The notes below the pieces were generated by a model. It did no database searches. It was not told the DNA's origin and worked only from the letters and a program-made list of their open reading frames with translations. A stretch of 64,000 nucleotides of DNA from Candidatus Denitrolinea symbiosum (GTDB taxonomy: Bacteria; Chloroflexota; Anaerolineae; Anaerolineales; Villigracilaceae): positions 1,054,001 to 1,118,000 of the forward strand of contig BLAA01000001.1 in assembly GCA_017312345.1 (NCBI GenBank), written 5' to 3'. A program made the translations under genes and the position numbers. This document shows, piece after piece, positions 1 through 8,500 of the stretch. Position 1 is the first letter of the stretch; every line of letters begins with the position of its first letter.

Positions 1-2607
1 GCTCTCTGCCAAACGACTTACATCCTGCGCGGCGCGTTCATGTTGCGACGAATCACTCACCCATTCCACGGGCAATCCCAGTCCCTCGAACAAGGCTTTG
101 AGCGATTGTTCTGGCACAGGCTTGGGACGGGCGATAGTGGAAAAATGCGTGAGGTCGTTCACCTCGATCCGCGCCACCTCATCCAGGTCGTCGGAGGTGA
201 AAGTGCGCCCCATCCATGTCAGGGTGATTTCGCCCTGGCGAAGAAGCGCGGCAAGAACCACCATCAACAATTCGGGTTCGAGATTGAAGGTCAATTCGCG
301 TTCGCGACGCGGATCCACGCCGATCAATTCCTTTCGATTCAAGACGCGCCCTGCGCCGAGCGCCTCCAGCCTGGATAAGATGGCTGAGGCATATTTCGAT
401 TCCGCGCCAGTGTATGCGGGCTGACCCTCCCCAATGCGAATCAACTCCAACCCTTCGAGAATACTCTGCGCCTGTTGGTTGAGCGGTCCGCCTGCCAGCG
501 CGCGCAACGCTGCCTGACACGCCTGTGGCAGGGAGAGTTGGGTCAATTGAATGCGACCGAACGATGGATAGTCGCGATACTTCTTTTGAAAGTAATTATT
601 CAAAATCGCTGAGGTCAATTGATAGACCTGGTCGCGCAGACTGGATTCGGCTCTTGCCAGACGATACTCCCCCCAACTCTCTGCAACGTTGTGACTCGAT
701 TTGCCATATCGAACATCGAAGGCGTGAGCGAAATTCTCGCGCAGCCAGCGCGTAATCGTGCTCAGGAACTGGTCGGCTTTGCGTTCATATTGAGTCTTGT
801 TGCTTCCAGAAGAGATTGCCGCCATCTCGCGCGCTCCTGCGTACAACCGCAGATTCTGGTGAAAGAGGTCATCGGGCGCATGCAACAGAAAAAAGACCTC
901 ATCATCCTTCGGCGCATCTTTCTTGCCGTTTTGCTTGAACAGGCTGAGAAAGTGAATATAGAAATCCCGTTCGGGTTGGGTGTGAGAACGTTCATCCCGC
1001 GCGCCCAAAAAGACATAACCATCGCGCGTCATCCCATGCCCAGACCAGGGAATCTCAGTCTGCCAGATACGGAACCCAGGGCGGTATGTGCTTTCGCTCA
1101 ATTCCAAAATTCGCCTCAAGGCGTCGAAGTAATAGCGATCTAGCACCTCTTCCTCGAGGACCGCCGCCCGCTGTTCGATCAACGCGTCGAAATCCACATC
1201 CTTGTCGAGATCGAGATAGTATTGGTCGTTCTCTCGGTTGTGGGAAATAAACTGACCACTTACCGCGCGCGAGATTTCCTGCAAGACGCTTTCGACACTT
1301 GTCAGAAGAAACGCTGCATCTGCTTCGGGAATCGGCAAATACAAACACAAACGATCCCGCAGTTCCTTGGGCGTCAATCCAATTGGAGCGCGGAGATCGC
1401 CCGTCGTCAGGCGGTGCAGGGAAAGTGCGTGAACAACACGTAATGCCGCATCCCGATAAATCGGCGACATCGCGTTCTTGATTCGTTCTTCCAACACCTG
1501 GCTTTTGTCCATCACCTCGCGGATTTCAGGCGTGCTTCGATAGGAAGGGTCCTCCTGAATCAAACGCCAAAAAGCATCGAAGGAAAGCAGTCCGACTTGG
1601 TCCTGAGGCACGTCGTCATTGAGAATTCGGCGCATCTCTTGACTGATGGCTTTGAGCGCCTGGCGCTTCTCAATGACTGTCACACGCTCGAACATTTCCA
1701 AATACGCGGGGTGGACTGGGAAGAGTTCGATGAACTCATCCATCCGTTCCGCCATCAGTTCATAGAGTGATGAGAACTTTTCCAGATAAGTGCGGATTCG
1801 TTCACGTTGGGAAGCGTTCTTGGCGAGCAATCGCCGCGAAACGACAAAAGCCACATCCTCGCGAACGATACGAACCTGCTGATAGCGGTCGCGCACGCGG
1901 CGGATCGAATCGGCAGCGAACTGAAAACGCGGGTTGTCGAAAAGCGACTCTTGAATCCCAGCCACGAAGCGTAGATCCGACACGGCGCAGGTTTCCCCGA
2001 TCTCGCGCAGGAATGCCAGATCCATGATGAGTTCTCGTTCTTTCCGACCCAGCAGGTATTCCAGCAGTTCATCAATGACGACCAACAGTCCCTGACCAGG
2101 ATATTTCTTCTGAAAAGCCGTCATTGCATCAATCAACAAATCTTTGGCATTGGGGGCTTCATCCATAGATGGGAAGTGAACACTCACACCCAATTTCTTG
2201 AGTCCTTCCTGCAAATAACCCAATACCACATCCCGTAATGTCATATTGGTGCTTCCAAATTCCTGCCGCACCACACGGAACTGCCCTGCGACGGCTTGTT
2301 TTACCCCTTTGGCAACCGCTGGATGGGTCACTGCCTCAGCCAGGTCAGCGTGTTCGGCAACAGAAGAGAGCAATGACATCAAATGCGATTTGCCTGTGCC
2401 GTAGTTGCCCACCACGAACAAGCCGCCCGACTCTTCGCCTCGCTCCAGACTCAGGGTGGGCAGGACGCGATGGAGAATCACATCTGCCATGCGATCAGAT
2501 ATCACATACGTCCGCACCAAGCGTTCGGCTTCCACTCGCTTCTCTGCCTGGCGAAGTTGGACTACAGTCTCGATAGGCTCAAACTGAATCAGGTCAGCAT
2601 ATTTCAT
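1..2607 (-). CDS. DUF6079/PglY-like P-loop ATPase (BREX-type), partial
   Basis: The frame is open to the window edge (at least 869 codons) and the C-terminus lies outside. It begins MKYADLIQFEPIE. A Walker A motif, GNYGTGKSHLM, lies near residues 68-78 and a Walker B-like strand, LLVVIDELLE, near 173. This large ATPase type resembles DUF6079 and PglY/BrxC proteins of BREX-like phage defence. That assignment rests on remembered family features, not on a search. The start codon overlaps the stop of the upstream helicase gene (ATGA), so the two are translationally coupled. Likely role (inference): ATPase of a defence complex working with the NERD helicase. Other BREX genes (PglX, PglZ), if present, would have to lie left of the window. 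Confidence 0.72.
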   Translation of the reverse strand, partial: MKYADLIQFEPIETVVQLRQAEKRVEAERLVRTYVISDRMADVILHRVLPTLSLERGEESGGLFVVGNYGTGKSHLMSLLSSVAEHADLAEAVTHPAVAKGVKQAVAGQFRVVRQEFGSTNMTLRDVVLGYLQEGLKKLGVSVHFPSMDEAPNAKDLLIDAMTAFQKKYPGQGLLVVIDELLEYLLGRKERELIMDLAFLREIGETCAVSDLRFVAGIQESLFDNPRFQFAADSIRRVRDRYQQVRIVREDVAFVVSRRLLAKNASQRERIRTYLEKFSSLYELMAERMDEFIELFPVHPAYLEMFERVTVIEKRQALKAISQEMRRILNDDVPQDQVGLLSFDAFWRLIQEDPSYRSTPEIREVMDKSQVLEERIKNAMSPIYRDAALRVVHALSLHRLTTGDLRAPIGLTPKELRDRLCLYLPIPEADAAFLLTSVESVLQEISRAVSGQFISHNRENDQYYLDLDKDVDFDALIEQRAAVLEEEVLDRYYFDALRRILELSESTYRPGFRIWQTEIPWSGHGMTRDGYVFLGARDERSHTQPERDFYIHFLSLFKQNGKKDAPKDDEVFFLLHAPDDLFHQNLRLYAGAREMAAISSGSNKTQYERKADQFLSTITRWLRENFAHAFDVRYGKSSHNVAESWGEYRLARAESSLRDQVYQLTSAILNNYFQKKYRDYPSFGRIQLTQLSLPQACQAALRALAGGPLNQQAQSILEGLELIRIGEGQPAYTGAESKYASAILSRLEALGAGRVLNRKELIGVDPRRERELTFNLEPELLMVVLAALLRQGEITLTWMGRTFTSDDLDEVARIEVNDLTHFSTIARPKPVPEQSLKALFEGLGLPVEWVSDSSQHERAAQDVSRLAES

Positions 2608-4307
2608 GGTTGCCTCGTTGATGATCGAAAAATATTCTCAAGTTGAGCGTGGGTACGTTCATGTGCAACAACAATCAAATGTGCTCGGGCGCGCGAGCAG
2701 GCAACGTATAACAATGGATTTAGCCACGATGGGTCATTGTCTTCCAGTCCAGTCAAGATGACGACTCGGCTTTCCAAACCTTTGAAGCGATGGGCGCTAC
2801 TCACGCGAATATCATTCTTGCGCAAATTGAGATCGCCCCATTCCATTAGGACGAAGTTCCCAAATTTCTTTCCTGGAACGAAGGATGTTTTCTCTGGCGA
2901 GCGGGTGGTGAGCAAGACAATGTTCGACGGTTCAACTTTCTCATCGTTCACCAGATGATGCAGGGTTTTCTTAACCCGTTCTCCCTGCTCATGGGGGGTT
3001 GAGAAGTAAAAGATTTCAGGCTCTCTTCCTTCGGGTCCTCGGCAGGTAAGTACTGTTGGGTTGTGATGAAATCCCTTGACTACGTTGTGAATCGCACGCG
3101 TGTTGCGGCAATTTTCCCACAAGGTAAAAGGCTCAACACTTATCATTTGTGTTAGGCTAGCAGGACGGTGATAGATGTTCTGATTACTGTCGTAAAAGAC
3201 ATAGAAGATCCCTTGATGTTGGTCGCGCAATAGAAAGAACAAAATCTCCCACCATTCATCACGGAAATCCTGTCCTTCGTCTACGATAATGGCGTCAAAC
3301 TGAGGTCCCAATTCGTCAATGGCATCTAGAAGCATTTGGGGTAATACTTCGTTGAAGTATTCCTCTTCACTTCGATGAGCGCGATAGCCGATCCCTGCTT
3401 CCTTCGCCAAATGCTTGCACAAACCATGAAAGTGGAAAACGCTTATCTCATCAGTCACACGTTGATGGAGATATTCCGCCAGAGGCGCGTTGAAACAGAG
3501 CAAAAGTGTGTCAAATCCCTGACCCGCGAGTTGCCGCGCCTTTTCCAATGCCAGCATCGTTTTGCCTGAGCCTGCACAACCCTCGATGAACACCCTGCGA
3601 TGGCTTTGAATGAACTGAAGTACTTTCATCTGATCCGCCGTCAGTTCGATCAGGCGCTGCTCCTCGTTCGCCAATTCCACGCCGAGTGGTGTACGCAAGG
3701 AAAACGATTGCCCCAAAAAGCCTTCCAACAGTCGCAAACGATCCATTCCCAAGGCACCGCGCGTTCGTTCCTCCCCAAGGTACCACTCGAATCCCTCTTT
3801 GATTTTAGTTTCAATGTTAAGCAGATCTCGGGAATCCAGTGCCAACTGGAGCGGGAGGTCTGGTCGCAAATTAGTTTGTTCCGTTACAACATCAGGAAAG
3901 ACTGCCAAATAAGCAATGGTCAGGAAACGCTGCTCCCATCCTGGCAATTCTTTGAACTTGGATAACAATGCTCCCTTGCTGTTTCGCGCCTGCTCGATTG
4001 GGTCTTTGATTTCGTGTTCGATCCCTTGGCGGTCTTTACTGAACCATTGTTTCTGATTTGCATCATAGCGAACCTGCCCGCCTTTGACCTCCAAGATCAT
4101 CAGCCCCAACTCTGGATGAGCAATAATAAAGTCAGCCTCACCATCACGTGCTCCGCTCCTCGGATCTCGTACTTGCCAGGCGACGTTGTAGAAAACATAA
4201 AAAGACGGTCCCAATCTTGAGAGGGACTCAAACACTTTTCTCTCGGCTTCCCGTCTGGGGTCACTGAGTACATGTTCGGGCAATCGTTCCGGATATAGTT
4301 TCGCCAT
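2604..4307 (-). CDS. NERD-domain superfamily 1 helicase/ATPase
   Basis: 567 aa. The N-terminal ~130 residues form a NERD nuclease-related domain (GEADFIIAHPELGLMILEVK gives the D..ExK-like pattern). A UvrD/Rep-like ATPase follows, with Walker A GCAGSGKTMLA near residue 243, Walker B-like IIVDEGQDF near 340 and a late VSSAHRFKGLESRVVIL motif. NERD helicases are predicted DNA-processing enzymes and are common in defence islands. The stop overlaps the start of the DUF6079 gene by 4 nt, so it is the first gene of a two-gene leftward operon. About 250 nt separate it from the reverse transcriptase gene upstream. Function in defence is inferred from domain type and partner. Confidence 0.85.
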   Translation of the reverse strand: MAKLYPERLPEHVLSDPRREAERKVFESLSRLGPSFYVFYNVAWQVRDPRSGARDGEADFIIAHPELGLMILEVKGGQVRYDANQKQWFSKDRQGIEHEIKDPIEQARNSKGALLSKFKELPGWEQRFLTIAYLAVFPDVVTEQTNLRPDLPLQLALDSRDLLNIETKIKEGFEWYLGEERTRGALGMDRLRLLEGFLGQSFSLRTPLGVELANEEQRLIELTADQMKVLQFIQSHRRVFIEGCAGSGKTMLALEKARQLAGQGFDTLLLCFNAPLAEYLHQRVTDEISVFHFHGLCKHLAKEAGIGYRAHRSEEEYFNEVLPQMLLDAIDELGPQFDAIIVDEGQDFRDEWWEILFFLLRDQHQGIFYVFYDSNQNIYHRPASLTQMISVEPFTLWENCRNTRAIHNVVKGFHHNPTVLTCRGPEGREPEIFYFSTPHEQGERVKKTLHHLVNDEKVEPSNIVLLTTRSPEKTSFVPGKKFGNFVLMEWGDLNLRKNDIRVSSAHRFKGLESRVVILTGLEDNDPSWLNPLLYVACSRARAHLIVVAHERTHAQLENIFRSSTRQP

Positions 4308-4563
4308 TGTCCTACCTGCATACTCATTTCATCTTTCAGCAACCAAGGTGGTTGTTCGAACAGGGCAAAGTATACAACAATTTTGCGACTATATTTTTTC
4401 GCTCTTATGGGCCTGCTGCAATTGCACTGTTTTATGCACAAAATTGCCAGGTATCGTCGCACGATGCCTGTTTCCCACGCATTAATCGCTGGGATGTATT
4501 ACATTTGACTTAGGCTGACATCGCCTCCGGGACCTTTTTTCCACCTCTCGTCTTTTTGGAGAT

Positions 4564-6342
4564 TCAATCACGAATCAAAAAACTAGATGGCCTTGTATCG
4601 GAAAAGTGTAACCGTATTGGCCACAGCTGCATTTGAATAGCAGGCAATTGGCTTAATAACGAAACCATCTGACTTGTGCATTGTATTCCCGAACGTTCCA
4701 AATTAGCTCGGCTCAAGTTACCGTTCTTTCTTAACTCAGCCCATGCTTGCAAAAAAATGTCCTTTGGAATTTCGTATTCCTTTTTATTGATATGAAGCCT
4801 TATCCCATTGTGATCTACTTTGCTTACTAGGAATTCTTTCGAGAAAGCCAGTGTCTTAAATTGCCTCCCCTGAAAAAGGTCTTCTAGATATGGCCATAAG
4901 CCGCCCCGGTCAATATCACATAAGCAGGGTCTTAATCTTGGATTCTCAACCCGATATTTTTGATTGACTAGGCTTTTAAATCTTGCTTTACGAAGCGCCG
5001 ACCGACTGATTCTGATTTTATGTGCTTTATGCATGTAATCATAAATCACCTGACGTGTCCACTTGTCAAGCTCATGAATTTGTTTTACATCCGTAACCGT
5101 CTTGAAAAAGGTTATCCAGCTACGAGGTGGTCCGATTCTGTAATGACCGCATACTGGACATGTCTCAAGCCCAGAGTGCCCTTGAACCTTGAAATTGATC
5201 CGTTTGACCAGCCATCTCAAAGTTGTTTTTGGTTTATTAGCATCTATGACGTATTGTGGAGGTGATTCTATGGCTTCTCTAATTCGCTTTTTATAGCGGT
5301 CAATGTTTTTGCTTCTTACCCTGATGGATACTCCGTCGAAATGGAATCCTACAAAATCTAATCCATTTTTTCTCACATCATAACTGCTGGTTTTTTCTTT
5401 GTTGATCTCTAGTCCCAACTTTCCGATTTGATTTTCTACCCGTTTTCCGATAACTTCTAGATCTTTGGCTGATCGCGCAAGGATAATAAAGTCATCAGCA
5501 TACCTTACATACTTAAGATCAATTTTCTTGCCTAACGTTGTAACAACCCATGTGTCAAAATCATGCAAGTATAAATTTGCCAACATTCCTGATAGAACAC
5601 CACCCTGCGGAATCCCCTTGTCGCGTTTGAACCTTTTGGGTTTTTTCCAGTGGAATATCTTTTGCCGCATCAATTTCCCTCTCGCTTTTGCATATTGATA
5701 TGTTTTGTATGGTACCAAATCGGTGTGGATAAACCTTCTAACAAGGCGGAATGCCCTTGATTTTTTCCCGCCGATTTCTTTAGTCAATCGGTTAAGAAGC
5801 CTATCATGCGGAATGCTATCGAAGTATTTGCTCAAATCCGCATCAAAGACATACCAATATCCAGCCCGTAAGTATGAAAATATGGCTTTTGCAGCTAAAG
5901 GTGCAGACTTTCCCTTTCTGTAGGCGTAAGACACCACCGATATTTGGTCTAAACTACGAAAAATAGATTCGATTGGTTCGTATAAAACATCTTGATAAAG
6001 AATCGTTTGAACTAGCACATCCCGTATAGAAGCTATGCTTAATGTGCGAAACTTGGCAGGTTTCCCTAGGCTTGCAGGTTCTTTTAATTTTTCAACTTCT
6101 CGAAATGGGTAGAAGATATACTTGTCGTTCTGGACTCGATACGAAATGTTTTTTGCATTTCGCTTTAGTTGTTTTTCGAATGTCTGGAACTTAATGCCGT
6201 CTGCGCCCATTGGAATGTTAATTTCAGGCTCATCGAATCCACTAAATCGATCCCATTTAGCTAACTTATAGTCAAAGTAGGCTGAGATTATTCTTTCAGG
6301 GGTAAATGAGGCTATTAGTTTTTCGTCAATAGGGTTATTCAT
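4564..6342 (-). CDS. Group II-like/unknown-group reverse transcriptase, candidate defence RT
   Basis: 592 aa. RT signatures in order: YRKGKSA near residue 140, FDADLSKYFDSIPHDRL near 160, GIPQGGVLSGMLANLYL near 240, and catalytic YVRYADDFI near 280. A maturase-like thumb (HELDKWTRQVIYDYMHKAHK) and a CPVCG zinc-type motif follow, then a ~120-residue C-terminal extension not recognised. It is longer than retron or DGR RTs. No group II domain V was found on either side, so it is not an obvious intron. The ATG lies inside an IS256 target duplication and has no clear ribosome site now. Before insertion the upstream DNA was the structured region at 7,715-7,850, as in RTs that work with an upstream ncRNA. 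Expression may be broken or driven from the IS. Confidence 0.85.
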   Translation of the reverse strand: MNNPIDEKLIASFTPERIISAYFDYKLAKWDRFSGFDEPEINIPMGADGIKFQTFEKQLKRNAKNISYRVQNDKYIFYPFREVEKLKEPASLGKPAKFRTLSIASIRDVLVQTILYQDVLYEPIESIFRSLDQISVVSYAYRKGKSAPLAAKAIFSYLRAGYWYVFDADLSKYFDSIPHDRLLNRLTKEIGGKKSRAFRLVRRFIHTDLVPYKTYQYAKARGKLMRQKIFHWKKPKRFKRDKGIPQGGVLSGMLANLYLHDFDTWVVTTLGKKIDLKYVRYADDFIILARSAKDLEVIGKRVENQIGKLGLEINKEKTSSYDVRKNGLDFVGFHFDGVSIRVRSKNIDRYKKRIREAIESPPQYVIDANKPKTTLRWLVKRINFKVQGHSGLETCPVCGHYRIGPPRSWITFFKTVTDVKQIHELDKWTRQVIYDYMHKAHKIRISRSALRKARFKSLVNQKYRVENPRLRPCLCDIDRGGLWPYLEDLFQGRQFKTLAFSKEFLVSKVDHNGIRLHINKKEYEIPKDIFLQAWAELRKNGNLSRANLERSGIQCTSQMVSLLSQLPAIQMQLWPIRLHFSDTRPSSFLIRD

Positions 6343-6347
6343 TGTGG
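6340..6347. repeat. 8-bp target-site duplication, left copy
   Basis: CATTGTGG occurs here and again at 7,695-7,702, directly flanking the IS. Its first three bases are the reverse complement of the RT start codon. Eight to nine bp duplications are normal for IS256-family elements. Confidence 0.85.
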
Positions 6348-7694
6348 GAGGGTGTAAGATAGACTGTGTAAGTGAGAAGAGCGCAATTTAGAAGTTAGGA
6401 GAGCACAATGGCTAAGGAAAAGAAGAAAGGGGCGGGGATCCAGGAGATCATGCCGAGCGCCGAGGAGGTGCAGAAGGAGCTGGCGAAGGCAAAATCGATG
6501 GATGACTTTTTCGGGAAAGAGGGGATCTTTGCCCGATTGTTTGCCGACACGATCGAGACGATGCTGGAGGCGGAACTGAGTGAAGAACTGGGATATGAAC
6601 CGTACGAAGCGAAGGGGAGGAACAGTGGGAACAGCCGGAACGGTCGTTACCCGAAGAAGGTGCGCACCTCTGCCGGAGAAACCACGATCCAGGTGCCACG
6701 GGATCGGAATGGGGAGTACGAACCGAAGATCGTGAAGAAGCATGAGGCAAACACGAGTGAACTGGAAAAGAAGATCATAGCCATGTACGCGAAAGGCATG
6801 TCGGTGCGGGATATCCAGGAAACGCTCCAGGAGCTCTATGGCGTGGAGGTTTCTCCCACCACTCTGAGTGCCATCACGGACAAGGTCTGGGATCTGGTGG
6901 AAGCCTGGCAGAACCGGCCGCTGGCAAGCATCTATGCCGTGATTTACCTGGATGCGATCCACATCAAGCTGCGTCTGGACGGCAAGGTCGTGAATACGGC
7001 CGTGTATACGGTCCTGGGCGTGGACCTGGAAGGTCAGCGAGACGTTTTGGGGCACTGGATCGGCGAAGGCAGCGAAAGCTCTAATTTTTGGCTCAGTGTC
7101 GTAACTGACCTGCAAGCGCGCGGTGTGCAGGACATCTTCATCGCCTGCATGGATGGACTGACTGGCTTCAAGGACGCTGTTCTGGCCGTCTTTCCCAGAA
7201 CCGAGATCCAGCGCTGCATTATCCACCAAATCCGAAACAGCCTGAAGTATGTGACCTGGTCTGATCGCAAGAAGTTCATGGCCGACCTGCGCTCGGTCTA
7301 CCAGGCTGCCACCCGAGAAGCCGCCGAAGCCCAGTTGCGCCAGCTCCACGAAAAATGGGGCGATAAATATGCCATCGCCATTCGTTCGTGGCAGACCAAC
7401 TGGGAAGATCTCGCCACCTATTTCGCCTATCCGGCGGAGATCCGTCGGTTGATCTACACCACCAACGCGGTGGAAGGCTACCACCGCCAGCTGCGCAAGG
7501 TCACCAAATCCAAAGGTGCGTTTCCCTCCCCGCAGGCGGCTCGCAAGTTGCTGTTCCTGGTTCACCGGGAGATCGTCAAGAAATGGACCAGCCCCATTCG
7601 TAACTGGGCGCTGATCCTCAACCAGTTGGTCATCCGATTTGAAGGGCGGATGCCCATCTGATGTTCCCAGTTACACAATACTCTTGACATACCC
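6348..7694. mobile_element. IS256-family insertion sequence (1,347 bp)
   Basis: The borders follow from the 8-bp direct repeats CATTGTGG. The two ends form imperfect inverted repeats: about 19 of 31 positions match, with TGTGTAA(G/C)TG(A/G)GAA best kept at the inner side. The single gene is an intact mutator-type transposase. The intact repeats and open frame suggest a recent insertion. It separates the RT gene from its original upstream sequence. Confidence 0.88.
6408..7661 (+). CDS. IS256-family (Mutator-like) transposase
   Basis: 417 aa, full length for the family. The DDE catalytic residues are visible in context: YLDAIH, CMDGLTGFKDAV and TNAVEGYHRQLRK. The N-terminal region carries the ELSEELGYEPYEAKG motif typical of IS256 transposases. 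It catalyses excision and integration of the surrounding IS. It is transcribed away from the RT gene, so outward transcription from the left IS end would be needed to express the RT. No frameshift or truncation is seen. Confidence 0.97.
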   Translation: MAKEKKKGAGIQEIMPSAEEVQKELAKAKSMDDFFGKEGIFARLFADTIETMLEAELSEELGYEPYEAKGRNSGNSRNGRYPKKVRTSAGETTIQVPRDRNGEYEPKIVKKHEANTSELEKKIIAMYAKGMSVRDIQETLQELYGVEVSPTTLSAITDKVWDLVEAWQNRPLASIYAVIYLDAIHIKLRLDGKVVNTAVYTVLGVDLEGQRDVLGHWIGEGSESSNFWLSVVTDLQARGVQDIFIACMDGLTGFKDAVLAVFPRTEIQRCIIHQIRNSLKYVTWSDRKKFMADLRSVYQAATREAAEAQLRQLHEKWGDKYAIAIRSWQTNWEDLATYFAYPAEIRRLIYTTNAVEGYHRQLRKVTKSKGAFPSPQAARKLLFLVHREIVKKWTSPIRNWALILNQLVIRFEGRMPI

Positions 7695-7702
7695 CATTGT
7701 GG
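7695..7702. repeat. 8-bp target-site duplication, right copy
   Basis: CATTGTGG, identical to 6,340-6,347. Removing the IS and one copy rejoins the RT start codon directly to the structured region that begins about 15 bp further right. Confidence 0.85.
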
Positions 7703-7714
7703 TTGCCCCAATTA

Positions 7715-7850
7715 AAGGCGAGAGCACTCTTTTCATGTAGACGGGGATACAAGTGCTCTCCATTCCCGTCTGCGGCACAGAGACCGCAAAGTCAGAACTT
7801 TACTACGGCCCGTAGGGACCGTAGCAAGAGAACAGAAAGTAAAGAGACAC
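7715..7850 (-). ncRNA. Candidate structured ncRNA formerly adjacent to the RT gene
   Basis: Several exact complementary segments are visible. GAGAGCACT (7720-7728) pairs with AGTGCTCTC (7752-7760). AGACGGG (7739-7745) pairs with CCCGTCT (7765-7771). These two interleave and could form an H-type pseudoknot. Next are a TGCGG/CCGCA hairpin (7771-7788) and a compound stem CTTTA + CTACGG ... CCGTAG ... TAAAG (7798-7844). Strand is assigned from the RT direction only. Upstream ncRNAs are known partners of several defence RTs and retrons. No member of a named RNA family was recognised. The rest of 7,703-8,185 holds no recognisable gene. Confidence 0.5.
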
Positions 7851-8185
7851 ATTCCATTCTCCTTGATTGGTGTGCTTGCGGACATTATAGCCTGCAAGAA
7901 ACACCTGCCCATAAGGGAACATTCATGTTCGACAAAGCCGAACTCGAATGCGATCACAGCGATAAGCCATAATCCTAGCCGTAATTATAGTTCAACCTTT
8001 GCCCTCCCACCACCCTACAACTTACTCAAGGAAAACTCAGTATGGCATCGCGCCGCTTGTTTTTTTTCTCAACGGAATGGTGTGGCCATGTAGCCAAGAG
8101 ACAGGTGCGGACCTTGACCATTCTGGATTTCGAAACTTCACTCTCTGGTCGATTGCGAAAGTAAAGCAAACTTATGGCATTATCT

Positions 8186-8484
8186 CTATTTCTGACTCAC
8201 TGCTTCCCACTCTATTACGGGTAATTCTCCGAATGACCGCCACTTCCCCATCACCACTGCCACTTCATTCGATAAATCCGCGCACGCCCAGCGCGTGGCC
8301 TCATGCACCCAGTTCGTGCTTAACTGGATGTACACCAATCGCACCCCGGTACGTTCACATAATCTCCGCGTCTGATCCAACCTCTTTGTTGTGACCTCTG
8401 TGATTTCATGTCTATCCTTGTGGTCGTCTCCTACTTCCAGACAGAACGAAGTTTTATAACCTTGAATTCTTCCTCAATCTACGC
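8186..8484 (-). pseudogene. Decayed 3'-end copy of the replication-relaxation-like gene
   Basis: About 98 codons, read leftward, align in frame with the C-terminus of the gene at 12,743-13,849. Matching stretches include GRIQGY, VGDDHKDR, EIT(E)..TTKRL, LCERTGVRLVY, STNWVHEA and NEVAVVMG, with a matching end at FGELPVIEW. The upstream side has stop codons where the intact copy reads LAW (TGG became TGA, plus a TAG), so the N-terminus is gone. A short open stretch from an internal ATG at 8,380 remains but is unlikely to be functional. The copy sits on the far side of the ubiquitin-like cargo block, so the block is bracketed by direct repeats about 4.5 kb apart. Confidence 0.88.
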
Positions 8485-8500
8485 AATTATCTCCTCTGTC

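Noticed and set aside
4300..7850. Group II intron around the reverse transcriptase
   Set aside because: No domain V-like motif or intron boundary was found on either side; the RT is probably a free-standing type.
7917..7930. Second LexA-type box (GAAC ... GTTC)
   Set aside because: The spacing is 6 nt instead of 4 and no promoter or gene follows.
7733..7957. Small leftward frame in the structured region
   Set aside because: No recognisable features or ribosome site, and it overlaps the paired RNA segments.
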